A DNA stretch of 64,000 nt from DATADD01 sp046262355 (GCA_046262355.1 JBHEMX010000025.1:1-64000); one strand, 5' to 3'. Positions 1 to 9,593 are shown, numbered from the stretch's first letter. The notes: a model not told the origin generated them from the letters alone. Program-made: numbers and translations.

Positions 1-2033
1 GGGATGTCGTGGGCGCCGGGGTCGAAATCTTCGAGAGAGGCGTACATGACCCAGAAGGAATACGTGTTCCACAACGTGAGCAGGTACTTCCGGAGAGCTT
101 CATCGACTATCTCGGCCGAGAGGTGCCGGGGGGACCACGGGGTACCTCCGGTGAGCATGTACCACCGCAACGCGTCGGCGCCCTTGGCGTTGAGGATGGT
201 CCACGGGTCGATCACGTTCCCGATGGACTTGGACATCTTGCGTCCGTCCGCATCAACTATGTGCCCCAGGCAGATGACGTTCTTGAACGCGTTATGACCC
301 CGCACCAAGGTAGAGATGGCGAGCAACGTGTAGAACCAGCCGCGCGTCTGGTCGATGGCTTCCGTGATGAAGTCGGCGGGGTAGAACTTCTCGAAGATGT
401 CGCGGTTCTCGAAGGGGTAATGCCATTGCCCGAAGGGCATCGACCCTGCGTCGAACCATGTATCGATCACGCTCGGGACCCGGCTGGCGGTTGTACCGCA
501 ATCGGGACAGGTGATCGTGATCTCGTCGATGTAGGGGCGATGGGGGTCGATGCCCTCGATGTCACGTCCGGCCAGCGCCGACAGTTCCGAGAACGAGCCG
601 ACGCAGGTGACGTGGTCCTGCTCGCAGCGCCAGATCGGTAGCGGCGTCCCCCAGTAGCGATCGCGTGACAAAGACCAGTCGACATTGTTCGCGAGCCAGT
701 CGCCGAAGCGTCCGTACTTGATCGTGGGCGGCTGCCAGTTCGTGTCCTCGTTCGAGGCCTGGAGCCGGTCCCGTACCTGGGAAGTGCGGATGTACCAGTC
801 ACGCTTCGGGTAATAGAGCAACGGCGTGCCGCAGCGCCAACAGTGTGGATACGCGTGCTCGTAGATCTCGGCTCGGAACAAGAGACCACGATTCTCGAGG
901 TCGGCGACGATGCGCTCGTCCGCTTCCTTGAACCACAGCCCGGCGAAGGCCCCGGCCTCCTCGACCACGTGGCCCGAGGGATCGATCATGTGCTTCAGGG
1001 GCAGGTCGTCGCGCTTGGCGACCGACATGTCCTCCTCGCCGTACGGCGCGAGGTGAACGATGCCGGTGCCGTCGGTCGTCGTGACGAAGTCGCCGGCGCG
1101 CACGGTGTGACCACGCTCGCCGGAGGTCACGAAGCCGAACGGCGGCGCGTAGTGCAGGTCGAGAAGGTCGGCCCCGGCCGTCTCCTCGACGACGGTCGCG
1201 TGGTCCCCGAACAGCGGGCCCACCCGTTCCTCAGCCACCACGAGGAAGCGGCCGGGCTCGAAGGGGTCGGCCACCTTGACGTAGCGGAGCGCGGGGCCGA
1301 CAGCTGCGGCCATGTTGGCGAGCAACGTCCACGGCGTCGTCGTCCACACCAGCAACGCCGTGTCGGACCACTCGGCGAGAGGGAAGCGAACGTAGACCGA
1401 GGGGTCGCTCACCTGCTTGTAGGTGTCCGGCTGGTGCTGCTCGTGTGACGACAGCGACGTCTCGCAGCGCGGGCAGTAGGGGGTGGCCCGGAAGTCCTCC
1501 TGGAGCAGACCCTTGTCCCAGATCTGCTTGAGCAGCCACCAGACCGACTCGACATAGCCGGGCGACATCGTCCAGTAGGCGTCGTCGAGGTCGAGCCAGA
1601 AGCCGATGCGGTCGGTGAACCGCTCCCAGTCGTCGACGTAGCGCGTCACCGACTCGCGGCACAGGCGCGTGAACCGCTCGATGCCTATGTCCTGCTCGAT
1701 CTGGCGCTTCTGCGTGATGCCGAGCTGTTTCTCGACCTCGATCTCGACCGGCAGGCCGTGACAATCCCAGCCCGCCTTGCGGAGGATGAAGCGCCCGCGC
1801 ATGGTCTGGAAGCGGCAGAAGAGGTCCTTGAAGATGCGCGGCTCGACATGGTGGATGCCGGGGCGGCCGTTTGCGGTGGGCGGGCCTTCGTAAAAGACCC
1901 ACTCGGGCTGATCGGCGCGCCGCTGAAGCGAGCGCTCGAAGATCTTCTCCTCCCGCCAGAAAGCGAGTATGCGCTGCTCCACGTCGGGCAGGAACAGCTG
2001 CGAGCCGACGGCGCGATAGAGGGATCCGGGCAT
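1..2033 (-). CDS. ileS: Isoleucyl-tRNA synthetase, 5' part (runs off the window)
   Basis: Charges tRNA-Ile with isoleucine in the cytoplasm. About 677 N-terminal residues are visible and the C-terminal anticodon-binding part lies outside the window. The class I HIGH-like motif appears as PTANGRPGIHH near residue 50. The KMSKS loop (GRKMSKSIGNVIDP) is near residue 600, and the CP1 editing domain lies between them (TTTPWTLLANMA). Two Cys-x2-Cys pairs (CPRC..., CWRC) are present. The GIHH form of the first motif is seen in one of the two bacterial IleRS types, which I cannot name firmly. The ATG at 2033 is chosen because TAACCT lies 6 nt upstream on this strand (forward 2040-2045), suggesting a leaderless mRNA. 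It is divergent from the zinc-finger gene at 2117. Confidence 0.95.
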   Translation of the reverse strand, partial: MPGSLYRAVGSQLFLPDVEQRILAFWREEKIFERSLQRRADQPEWVFYEGPPTANGRPGIHHVEPRIFKDLFCRFQTMRGRFILRKAGWDCHGLPVEIEVEKQLGITQKRQIEQDIGIERFTRLCRESVTRYVDDWERFTDRIGFWLDLDDAYWTMSPGYVESVWWLLKQIWDKGLLQEDFRATPYCPRCETSLSSHEQHQPDTYKQVSDPSVYVRFPLAEWSDTALLVWTTTPWTLLANMAAAVGPALRYVKVADPFEPGRFLVVAEERVGPLFGDHATVVEETAGADLLDLHYAPPFGFVTSGERGHTVRAGDFVTTTDGTGIVHLAPYGEEDMSVAKRDDLPLKHMIDPSGHVVEEAGAFAGLWFKEADERIVADLENRGLLFRAEIYEHAYPHCWRCGTPLLYYPKRDWYIRTSQVRDRLQASNEDTNWQPPTIKYGRFGDWLANNVDWSLSRDRYWGTPLPIWRCEQDHVTCVGSFSELSALAGRDIEGIDPHRPYIDEITITCPDCGTTASRVPSVIDTWFDAGSMPFGQWHYPFENRDIFEKFYPADFITEAIDQTRGWFYTLLAISTLVRGHNAFKNVICLGHIVDADGRKMSKSIGNVIDPWTILNAKGADALRWYMLTGGTPWSPRHLSAEIVDEALRKYLLTLWNTYSFWVMYASLEDFDPGAHDI

Positions 2034-2116
2034 CGGCAAAGGTTAGCCTGAGGGAGCGGCGGCGCTCCCCGAGACGGTCATGAGCGCCGTCGGCCATGTG
2101 CTATCGTCCCGCGCCC

Positions 2117-2815
2117 ATGAGCGCCGCCAGGAAGCCCCGGACCCGTAAGTCGAGCGCTTCCGATGCGAGGGTCTCCAAGAAGCCGAAGGTGCGCGCGAAG
2201 ACCTCGAAGAAGACAACTGCCAGGAGGTCCACCAGCAGCAAGACCGGTGCGGGAAAGACCGCGAAGAAGACGAGCGCGAAGCGATCGAAGGCGGCGGCCG
2301 ATGCGCCCAAGTCGACGAGGAAGCCAACCGCCAAGAAGGCCACTGCGCGCGCGGCGACCAAGCGCTCCGCGGCGGCCTCGAGCGGGCGGGCCCCCAAGAA
2401 GACGAGCGCAAAGCGAACGGCGACGCGCTCGCGTTCCCCGAAGCTCGACCGCAAGAGCCTGGCGAAGATCAGAAGCGACCTCCAAGAGGAACGCCGCGGA
2501 CACGAAGCTCAGATCGAGGAGCTCGAGCAGGATTCGTTCCAGGGCACCCAGTCGGAGCTGACCGGTGAGGTCGGGATCGACGAGGACTTCGCCGATGCAG
2601 GCAGCGCGACCTTCGATCGCGAGCAGGCGCTCTCGATCCACAACAACAACCGAGATCTGATCGATCAGGTCGACCGCGCGCTGTATCGGATAGAGGAGGG
2701 TACCTACGGCGCGTGCGAAAGATGTGGACGACCCATCGACGCGGCGCGCCTCAAGGCCCTGCCCCGCACGCTGCTGTGCACGGACTGCAAGCGCCGCGAG
2801 GAACGAGCGCGCTAG
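2117..2815 (+). CDS. DksA/TraR-type C4 zinc-finger protein with long Lys/Ala-rich N-terminal tail
   Basis: The C-terminal about 110 residues match the DksA/TraR family: an acidic coiled region (EERRGHEAQIEELEQD) followed by a C4 zinc finger, CERC...CTDC. Known members bind the secondary channel of RNA polymerase or are uncharacterised. The first about 115 residues are almost entirely Lys, Ala, Arg, Ser and Thr with AKKT/AKKA-type repeats, resembling histone H1-like or HU C-terminal tails, so DNA or RNA binding is plausible. An upstream ATG at 2096 is in frame, but 2117 is preferred because TATCGT (2102-2107) sits 9 nt before it. Followed by lspA after 70 bp that contain an imperfect duplication of the stop-codon region (about 2804-2845). 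Confidence 0.85.
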   Translation: MSAARKPRTRKSSASDARVSKKPKVRAKTSKKTTARRSTSSKTGAGKTAKKTSAKRSKAAADAPKSTRKPTAKKATARAATKRSAAASSGRAPKKTSAKRTATRSRSPKLDRKSLAKIRSDLQEERRGHEAQIEELEQDSFQGTQSELTGEVGIDEDFADAGSATFDREQALSIHNNNRDLIDQVDRALYRIEEGTYGACERCGRPIDAARLKALPRTLLCTDCKRREERAR

Positions 2816-2885
2816 CGTCGTGCAACGAGCGGGCTAGCGCCGTCCTCGATCGACGGACCGAGGCCGGCTCCTCCTCGACGCACCG

Positions 2886-3374
2886 GTGACCTCGGCCCGA
2901 GCGCCGGGCGTCTATCCCGTGATGCTCGCGGTGGCCGCACTCGTCGTCGTGCTCGATCAAGCCACGAAGGAGCTCGCCTTACGGTCCCTCGTCGACGGCC
3001 CGATCGACGCCATCGGGGGCGTCGTCACCTGGCGTCTGACCTACAACCCGGGAGGTGCCTTCGGCGTGCTCCAGGGGCTCCCCGGACTCTTCCTCGTCGC
3101 AACGCTTGTGATCGTGGGCCTGATCCTCGTGGGGGCGCGCCGTCTGCAGGAGCGAAGCTGGGGCGTGCCGCTCGGCCTCATCCTCGGGGGAGGCGTCGGC
3201 AACGTCGTCGACAGGATCTTCCGGGATACGGGAGGGCGCGTCGTCGATTTCATCGACCTACACGTCTGGCCCGTGTTCAACGTCGCCGACTCGGCGATCG
3301 TCATCGGGGTCCTCACGATCTTCCTGCTGAGCCTCCGTCCCTCCGCACGAGATCCGTCGCCGTCGGAGCCGTGA
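2886..3374 (+). CDS. lspA: Lipoprotein signal peptidase (signal peptidase II)
   Basis: Membrane aspartyl protease that removes the signal peptide of prolipoproteins after lipidation. The 162-residue length is typical. Four hydrophobic segments are visible. The family motifs LDQATKELA, NPGGAFG, GNVVDRIFR and VVDFIDLH...FNVADSAI are all present, and the two catalytic aspartates are those in GNVVDR and FNVADS. GTG start. The last 4 bases overlap the start of the pseudouridine synthase gene (GTGA), so the two are likely translationally coupled. The window encodes several lipobox proteins that would be its substrates. Confidence 0.95.
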   Translation: MTSARAPGVYPVMLAVAALVVVLDQATKELALRSLVDGPIDAIGGVVTWRLTYNPGGAFGVLQGLPGLFLVATLVIVGLILVGARRLQERSWGVPLGLILGGGVGNVVDRIFRDTGGRVVDFIDLHVWPVFNVADSAIVIGVLTIFLLSLRPSARDPSPSEP

Positions 3375-4291
3375 TCGAGTTCACGCCCGAGCCCTCCGAG
3401 GTGGGGGAGCGCGTCGACGTCGTCGTGGCGCGCCGCAGCGGCGAGACCCGCGCCCTGGTGCAAGAGGCGCTGCGCACGGGTGCGGTGACGGTCGACGCAG
3501 CGATCGTCAAGGCCGGCCACCGCCTCAAGGGCAACGAGCAGGTGCGCGGGGTCGTGGCGCCCGCGACCGCGGCGCCGCCGTCCGCCGAGGATGTGCCCGT
3601 GGCCGTGCGCTACGCGGACGACCGCGTACTCGTGGTCAGCAAGCCGGCGGGCGTCGTCACGCATCCGGCGACCGGCCATCGCGCGGGAACGCTGGTGAAC
3701 GCCTTGCTGGCGCTCGGCGAGCCGCTGGCCGCCGCCGGGACCACCCGGCCGGGCATCGTCCACCGGCTCGACAAGGACACCTCCGGGCTCCTGCTGGTGG
3801 CCAAGGACGACGCCGCGCTGGAGAGCCTCGGGGCGGCGCTCGCCGCCCGGAGGGTCAGGCGCAGCTACCTCGCGCTGGTTCGAGGCGCGCCGTCGATGCC
3901 CTCCGGGACGATCGACGCGCCCGTGGGCCGGCATCCGGCGCGGCCTCGGCTGAGGGCGGTGCTCCCGGGGGGCAAGCCGGCGGTGACCCACTTCACGACC
4001 CTGGGCGCGGCGCCGGGGATGGCCTTGCTCGACGTCCGGCTGGAGACCGGGCGGACCCATCAGATCCGCGTGCATCTCGCTCACCTCGGTCATCCCGTGC
4101 TGGGCGACCGGCCCTACGGTGGCGCAACCGAGGCTGCGGCGGCCCTCGGTCTCGAACGCTCCTTCCTGCACGCCTACAGGCTCGAGTGGCCGCACCCGGA
4201 CGACGGCCGCACCGTCACCGTGGTCGATGAGCTTCCGGCCGACCTCGTGGCGGCGTTGCGGCGTGCCGGGATCGAGGTCCCTGCGCTCTAG
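3371..4291 (+). CDS. rluD: RluA/RluD-family pseudouridine synthase
   Basis: Converts specific uridines of 23S rRNA to pseudouridine. An N-terminal S4-like RNA-binding segment covers about residues 1-70 (ERVDVVVARRSGETRALVQ...). The catalytic domain carries the conserved IVHRLDKDTSGLLLVAKD stretch near residue 135, whose Asp in RLDKDTSG is catalytic. The later motifs RPRLRAVLPGGK and LETGRTHQIRVHL are also present. At 306 residues it has the usual length. GTG start overlaps the lspA stop, an order (lspA-rluD) common in bacteria. Which rRNA position is modified cannot be read from the sequence, so the symbol denotes the family. Confidence 0.92.
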   Translation: MIEFTPEPSEVGERVDVVVARRSGETRALVQEALRTGAVTVDAAIVKAGHRLKGNEQVRGVVAPATAAPPSAEDVPVAVRYADDRVLVVSKPAGVVTHPATGHRAGTLVNALLALGEPLAAAGTTRPGIVHRLDKDTSGLLLVAKDDAALESLGAALAARRVRRSYLALVRGAPSMPSGTIDAPVGRHPARPRLRAVLPGGKPAVTHFTTLGAAPGMALLDVRLETGRTHQIRVHLAHLGHPVLGDRPYGGATEAAAALGLERSFLHAYRLEWPHPDDGRTVTVVDELPADLVAALRRAGIEVPAL

Positions 4292-4422
4292 GCCGAGGCG
4301 CTCTCCACCAAAGATCCACAGGATCTGGCCCTTGGTGCTCACCGCCCGCCTCGGGCAGGCTGGGAGGCCGACGGACTTCCGGGTCCTTGACGGACGCGAA
4401 GTCGCAGGTCACGGCGCCATGC

Positions 4423-4451
4423 TTGCCAGCCGTCGCCGCACCGTGTAAACG
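4423..4451 (+). promoter_or_regulatory. Candidate dnaE promoter
   Basis: TTGCCA (4423-4428) and TAAACG (4446-4451) are separated by 17 bp, 52 bp before the dnaE GTG. The 212-bp gap between rluD and dnaE otherwise shows no gene. Assignment is by consensus match only. Confidence 0.45.
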
Positions 4452-4503
4452 ATAAGGACAACGTTGTAATTCGCAGTGCCTACCCGGGGGTCCGATCCGC
4501 CCA

Positions 4504-7500
4504 GTGAGCTTCGTCCATCTGCACGCTCACAGCGAGTACTCGATGCTCGACGGCGCGAGCCGCATCTCGGACATGTTCGAGGCCGCCGCCTCACAAGACA
4601 TGCCGGCCTGTGCGATCACGGACCACGGCGTCATGTACGGGGCGCTGGACTTCTACAAGACAGGCTCCGACTCCGGCGTCAAGCCGATCCTGGGCATGGA
4701 GGGTTACCTCTTCCTCGGCGACCGGCGCGAGCGGCCTCCGCAGCGCGCCAACAGCGAGCGGACCTGCCACCTGACGCTGCTCGCGGCCGACGACGGCGGC
4801 TACGGCAACCTGGTCAAGCTCTCGAGCCGCGCCTGGCTCGAGGGCCACCATCACCACCCGCGCGCCGACAAGGAGCTTCTCGCCGAACACTCCGAGGGTC
4901 TGATCTGTCTCTCGGGCTGTCTCTCCGCGGAGATCCCCAAGCTCATCGTCGGAGGGTGGCTCGCCGAGGCGCGCCGGGTGGTCGGCGAGTACCGCGAGCT
5001 CTTCGGCGATCGCTTCTACCTCGAGCTCCAAGACCACGGGATCGCGGCGCAAAGGGGGCTCAACGACGAGCTCGTGAGCATCGGCCGTGAGATGGGCATC
5101 CCGTGGGTCGCAACGAATGACTCGCACTACACCCACAAGGACGACGCCGCGGCGCACGACGTGCTGTTGTGCATCAATACCGGGTCGGAGCTGGCGGATG
5201 CCAACCGCTTCAAGTTCGACTCCGACGAGTTCTATCTCAAGTCGCCACAGGAGATGGCGCAAAGGTTCGCCGGCTGGCCGGGGGCTTGTGAGCGCACGCT
5301 CGAGGTCGCGGAGCGCTGCAACGTCACCATCGCCATGGGTGAGCTGCTGCTGCCGCGCTACGAGGTCCCGTCGGGACATACGCTCGAAAGCTACCTCGAA
5401 GAGCTGGTCATGGCCGGCGCCGGGCGCCGCTACCGCGACCTGACGCCCGAGGTCTCCGAACGGGTCCGCTACGAGCTCAAGGTCATCGGCGAGATGGGAT
5501 TCGCCGGCTACTTCCTGGTGGTGCAGGACTTCGTCAACTGGGCGAAGCGCCAAGGGATCCGGGTCGGGCCCGGCCGTGGCAGCGCGGCGGGGTCGATCGT
5601 GTCCTATGTACTCGGGATCACCGAGCTCGACCCGCTCGCGTACGACCTCATGTTCGAGCGCTTCCTCAACCCCGAGCGCATAGCGATGCCGGACATCGAC
5701 ATAGATTTCGATGAGCGCATGCGCGGCGACGTGATCCGCTACGTGTGCGACAAGTACGGCTCGGACCACGTCGCTCAGATCGTCACCTACGGCACGATCA
5801 AGGGCAAGCAGGCGATCCGCGATGCGGCGCGCGTCCTCGGGTTCCCGTACGCAGAGGGGGACCGCCTCACGAAGATGTATCCGCCGCTGATCATGGGACG
5901 CGACGGTGGTCTTCACAAGGCGCTCGAGACCTCGCCGGAGCTGAGCGAGGCGTACGGGTCCGGCGGCGCGGCCAGAGAGATCATCGACACCGCGCTCAAG
6001 GTCGAGAACCTCAAGCGCTCGGCCGGCATACATGCGGCCGGGGTCGTGATCGGCCAGAACCCGCTGGTCGAGCACCTGCCGCTGAAGCGAGGGGAGCACG
6101 ACGAGGTCGTCACGCAGTTCGACCTCAACGGGGTCGAGGCGTTGGGTCTCCTCAAGATGGATTTCCTGGGCCTGCGCAACCTCACGGTGATCGAGGTCGC
6201 GCGCGACTACATCAAGAGGAACCAGGGCGTGGAGATAGACGTCGACGGCCTCGAGCTGAACGACGCGAAGGTCTACGAGATGCTGCAGCGAGGCGACTCC
6301 GACGGAGTGTTCCAGCTCGAGTCAGACGGCATGCGACGGCTTCTCGTGCAGCTCCGCCCCGACCGCTTCGAGCAGATCATGGCCCTTATCGCGCTGTACC
6401 GCCCCGGCCCGATGGAGCAGATCCCCGCGTACATCGAGCGCAAGAACGATCCGATGAAGGTGTCGTACCTTCATCCCGAGCTCGAAGACATCACCAAAGA
6501 GACTTACGGGATCCTCGTGTACCAGGAGCAGATCGTGCTCATGCTCCAGAAGATCGCCGGCTACACGCCCGGTCACGCCGATGTCGTGCGCAAGGCGATC
6601 GGCAAGAAGAACCGCGCCATCATGGCTGCGGAGGAGCCCCGCTTCATCCACGGCTGCATGAAGATGGGCCTCGGCGAAGCCGATGCGAGCAGGCTGTGGA
6701 ACCTGATCCAGCCCTTCGCCGACTACTCGTTCAACCGCGCACACTCGGCGTCCTACGCCTACGTCGCCTACCAGACCGCGTGGCTGAAAGCGCACCATCC
6801 CGTCGAGTACATGGCTGCGTTGCTGACGTCGGTCAAGGACCGCAAGGACGACAAGCCGAAGTACCTCGGTATGGCGCGCCGGATGGGGATCCCCGTCCTG
6901 CTGCCCGACGTCAACTCCTCGGGCAGAGACTTCACACCGACAGAGGACTCGATCCGCTTCGGTCTCGCGGCCGTCCGCCACGTCGGCGAGGGCGTGGTCG
7001 AGAGGATCACCGAGGCGCGCCGCAGGAAGGGTGCTTACGACTCTTTCTACGACTTCTGCCGCAAGGTCGACTATTCGTGTCTGAACAAGAAGACGGTCGA
7101 GTCGTTGATCTGGGCGGGCGCATTCGAGTCGCTGGGGCACACGCGCAAGGGCCTGCTCGAGGTCTCGGACGCGATCTGTTCCGAGGTGGTCGCCCAGCGC
7201 CGCCGCGAGGAGGCGGGGCAGTTCTCGCTCTTCGGCGCCTCGTCGCCGACGGACGGGGCCGTCCCCGCTCACGAGACGCCGATCCCCATCGACGAGTACC
7301 CGCGGAACATCCTGCTCGCGCAAGAGAAGGAGATGCTAGGGCTCTACGTCTCCGACCATCCGTTGCTCGGAGTGGAGGGGCTGCTCGCGCGCATGACGGA
7401 TGCATCGATCGCGGCGTTGTCCGAACGCACCCCGGGCGACGTGCTAACGGTCGGCGGCGTGATCGCCGGCCTCGCCAAGAGGGTCACGAGACGCGGCGAG

Positions 7501-7929
7501 GTCATGATGACCGCTGCCGTCCAGGACCTCTCGGGGGTCAGCATCGAAACGATCTTCTTCCCGCGCACGATCGAGCAATACGGCGAGCTCATACGTCAGG
7601 ACTCGATAGTGCTCGTCAAAGGGCGGCTCGATCAAGATGCGCGCGATGACTCACTCAAGCTGATCGCGATGGAGGTGCACGAGCCGCGCCTCGACGATCG
7701 TCCTGTCGTGATCGGCATCGGGACCGACACCTGCACACCTTCGTTGGTCGAGGACCTCAAGGAGATACTCGGCAATCATCCGGGCAGCACCCAGGTCTTC
7801 CTGCGGCTCGCCGGAGGCGCGCGCACAACCGTTCTGCGGCTCGGCAGCGAGTTCTGCGTCGACACGCACAACGGCCTGCATGCCGAGCTCAAGGCCAACC
7901 TGGGCCAGAGCATCACGATCGCCAGCTGA
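4504..7929 (+). CDS. dnaE: DNA polymerase III alpha subunit
   Basis: Replicative polymerase, 1141 residues, the DnaE1 type. The N-terminal PHP domain begins FVHLHAHSEYSMLDG and keeps the metal-binding histidines and ITDHGVMYG, so a PHP proofreading role is possible. The palm contains GPGRGSAAGSIVSYVLG and the catalytic PDIDIDFDERMRG near residue 400, followed by KGKQAIRDAARVLG. A helix-hairpin-helix segment and a C-terminal OB fold (DVLTVGGVIAGLAKRVTRRG, near residue 980) follow. The GTG start directly precedes the PHP domain. The ORF has no interruption over 3.4 kb, which argues against a generally high error rate in this assembly. Confidence 0.97.
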   Translation: MSFVHLHAHSEYSMLDGASRISDMFEAAASQDMPACAITDHGVMYGALDFYKTGSDSGVKPILGMEGYLFLGDRRERPPQRANSERTCHLTLLAADDGGYGNLVKLSSRAWLEGHHHHPRADKELLAEHSEGLICLSGCLSAEIPKLIVGGWLAEARRVVGEYRELFGDRFYLELQDHGIAAQRGLNDELVSIGREMGIPWVATNDSHYTHKDDAAAHDVLLCINTGSELADANRFKFDSDEFYLKSPQEMAQRFAGWPGACERTLEVAERCNVTIAMGELLLPRYEVPSGHTLESYLEELVMAGAGRRYRDLTPEVSERVRYELKVIGEMGFAGYFLVVQDFVNWAKRQGIRVGPGRGSAAGSIVSYVLGITELDPLAYDLMFERFLNPERIAMPDIDIDFDERMRGDVIRYVCDKYGSDHVAQIVTYGTIKGKQAIRDAARVLGFPYAEGDRLTKMYPPLIMGRDGGLHKALETSPELSEAYGSGGAAREIIDTALKVENLKRSAGIHAAGVVIGQNPLVEHLPLKRGEHDEVVTQFDLNGVEALGLLKMDFLGLRNLTVIEVARDYIKRNQGVEIDVDGLELNDAKVYEMLQRGDSDGVFQLESDGMRRLLVQLRPDRFEQIMALIALYRPGPMEQIPAYIERKNDPMKVSYLHPELEDITKETYGILVYQEQIVLMLQKIAGYTPGHADVVRKAIGKKNRAIMAAEEPRFIHGCMKMGLGEADASRLWNLIQPFADYSFNRAHSASYAYVAYQTAWLKAHHPVEYMAALLTSVKDRKDDKPKYLGMARRMGIPVLLPDVNSSGRDFTPTEDSIRFGLAAVRHVGEGVVERITEARRRKGAYDSFYDFCRKVDYSCLNKKTVESLIWAGAFESLGHTRKGLLEVSDAICSEVVAQRRREEAGQFSLFGASSPTDGAVPAHETPIPIDEYPRNILLAQEKEMLGLYVSDHPLLGVEGLLARMTDASIAALSERTPGDVLTVGGVIAGLAKRVTRRGEVMMTAAVQDLSGVSIETIFFPRTIEQYGELIRQDSIVLVKGRLDQDARDDSLKLIAMEVHEPRLDDRPVVIGIGTDTCTPSLVEDLKEILGNHPGSTQVFLRLAGGARTTVLRLGSEFCVDTHNGLHAELKANLGQSITIAS

Positions 7930-7934
7930 GCGCC

Positions 7935-8208
7935 GAGTGCCCCGTGGGGCTCGTCCCTGTCTACCGGTGCGTACTCGTGCGCGGCCCATCAGGCGCGACG
8001 GCGTCGGCCCCGTGACCGATCGCAGACGGCGTAGTTGCCTGGTCGCGCAGGCGCCGGTACTCAGGGATGCTGTAGGAGCTCGTGTCGTCCTTGCGGTACG
8101 GGCGCGCCTCCACGACGGCCGGCTGTGGCTGCTCCACCTCTGGAGGTACAGCGTCGCGACGAGGCGGACGTCGTCGGACATCGGTATCCAGAAGTAGCTC
8201 TCCGCCAT
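7935..8208 (-). pseudogene. N-terminal remnant of a CocE/NonD-family hydrolase
   Basis: On the minus strand, the frame from ATG 8208 reads MAESYFWIPMSDDVRLVATL. After a frameshift near 8142, the next frame continues PPEVEQPQPAVVEARPYRKD and then SYSIPEYRRLRDQ. A second shift near 8045 gives NYAVC, and a third gives AAHEYAPVDRDE, ending against the dnaE stop. This order matches the start of CocE/NonD-type alpha/beta hydrolases (M-x-DGVRL...PYRKDD...PEYRRLRD...YAVCRVDVRGTG). The catalytic Ser, Asp and His regions and some 500 residues are missing. It is a decayed fragment with at least three frame changes and no complete ORF. Confidence 0.7.
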
Positions 8209-8291
8209 CGCCGTGCACCCTTACTCAAGCGCGTGGGCGGCGCTGCGCTGCGCTGCTTCGGCGTGAGTCACTCACTCAGTACTCTTTGGGC

Positions 8292-9593
8292 ATGCTGGAG
8301 CTGATCGACGGCCGCGACCAGAGCACTCCTGTGCGCATCGCCCGACCGGCACCGGTGCGGGGAGCGGACGATCCCCGCGAGCAGGCGCGCGCGATCGTGG
8401 ACCGGGTACGCCTCGAGGGCGACCGAGCGGTCCTCGACCTCACCCAGCGTTTCGACGGCGTGCGCCTGCCACCCGACCGGCTGCGCGTCGATCGCGCGAC
8501 GATCGCCGAGGCACGCTCACTGGTGCGTCCGGAGCTGCTCGACGCGCTCGACGTCATGGCCGAGCGGCTCCGACGAACGTGCGAGCGACAGGTGCCGCAG
8601 GAGTGGTTCGAGCGGGGCGCCGGCGAGCTCACCGGCGAGCTCGTGCGCCCCTTGCGCCGCGTCGGCATCTACGTCCCCGGCCGGCGCGCCGCGTACCCGT
8701 CCAGCGTGGTCATGGCGGCGATCCCCGCCCAGGTCGCCGGAGTCGCCTCGATGGCGCTTGCCTCTCCTCCCGGACCGCGGGGCGAGATCGCCGAGCCGGT
8801 GCTCGCGGCGTGCGGCGCCGTGGGGATCGACGAGGTCTACCGGATCGGCGGAGCTCAGGCGATAGCCGCTCTCGCCTACGGCACGGAGAACGTTCGCCCG
8901 GTCGACAAGATCGTCGGTCCGGGCAACGTCTACGTCACGATGGCCAAGCGTTACGTGCAGGGATGGGTGGGGATCGACTCAGAGGCCGGCCCGACGGAGA
9001 TGGCGATCGTGGCCGACGACTCCGCGCGTCCCGACGTGCTCGCCGCCGACCTGATCGCCCAGGCCGAACATGGTCCGCTCGGGACGCACGCACTGGTCAC
9101 GTGGGTCCCCGAGCTCGCCGAACAGGTCATGAACGCCGTCGAGCTACAGGTCATGCGGCACGAGCGGGCGGATCAGGTAGAGAACGCGCTGATCGAGGGA
9201 GGAAGGGCCGTGCTCGTGAGGGACCTGACGCACGCCCTGGACACCGTGAACGCGTTCGCGCCGGAGCACCTCGAGCTCATCTTCCCGGGTGCGCTCGAAG
9301 CGCTCCCTCAGGTGCGCAACGCGGGTGCGGTGTTCGTCGGCGCAGATTCCCCGGTGTCGGTCGGGGACTACGTCGCGGGCACCGACCACATCCTTCCCAG
9401 CGGAGGCAGCGCACGCTGGTCCTCCGGGCTCTCGGCGCGCGACTTCGTCAAGACGATCTACGTCTCGGCTCTGGAGCGAAGCGCCCTCGACCGCCTTGCC
9501 CCGCACGTAGACGCGCTTGCCGAGGCGGAGGGTCTCCGAGCACACGGGCGGGCGGTCGAGGTGCGCCTGCACGGCGGCGGCGCGTGGTCATGA
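8292..9593 (+). CDS. hisD: Histidinol dehydrogenase
   Basis: Catalyses the last two NAD-dependent oxidations of histidine synthesis, histidinol to histidine. 433 residues, the normal length. Signature stretches are visible: PLRRVGIYVPGRRAAYPSS, EVYRIGGAQAIAALAYGT, VDKIVGPGNVYVTMAKR, DSEAGPTEM and the metal/catalytic AFAPEHLEL. The ATG at 8292 is preferred over upstream in-frame starts because the conserved start region begins there and TACTCT (8280-8285) lies 6 nt upstream. The gene overlaps the broken hisC by 4 bp. It appears fully intact although later his genes are disrupted. Confidence 0.95.
   Translation: MLELIDGRDQSTPVRIARPAPVRGADDPREQARAIVDRVRLEGDRAVLDLTQRFDGVRLPPDRLRVDRATIAEARSLVRPELLDALDVMAERLRRTCERQVPQEWFERGAGELTGELVRPLRRVGIYVPGRRAAYPSSVVMAAIPAQVAGVASMALASPPGPRGEIAEPVLAACGAVGIDEVYRIGGAQAIAALAYGTENVRPVDKIVGPGNVYVTMAKRYVQGWVGIDSEAGPTEMAIVADDSARPDVLAADLIAQAEHGPLGTHALVTWVPELAEQVMNAVELQVMRHERADQVENALIEGGRAVLVRDLTHALDTVNAFAPEHLELIFPGALEALPQVRNAGAVFVGADSPVSVGDYVAGTDHILPSGGSARWSSGLSARDFVKTIYVSALERSALDRLAPHVDALAEAEGLRAHGRAVEVRLHGGGAWS

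Noticed and set aside
2034..2116. T-box or other riboswitch in front of ileS
   Set aside because: The gap is only 83 bp and shared with a divergent gene; no specifier stem, T-box sequence or antiterminator is present.
3041..4342. 433-codon minus-strand frame opposite lspA and rluD
   Set aside because: Antisense shadow of two well-supported genes, with no recognisable domain.
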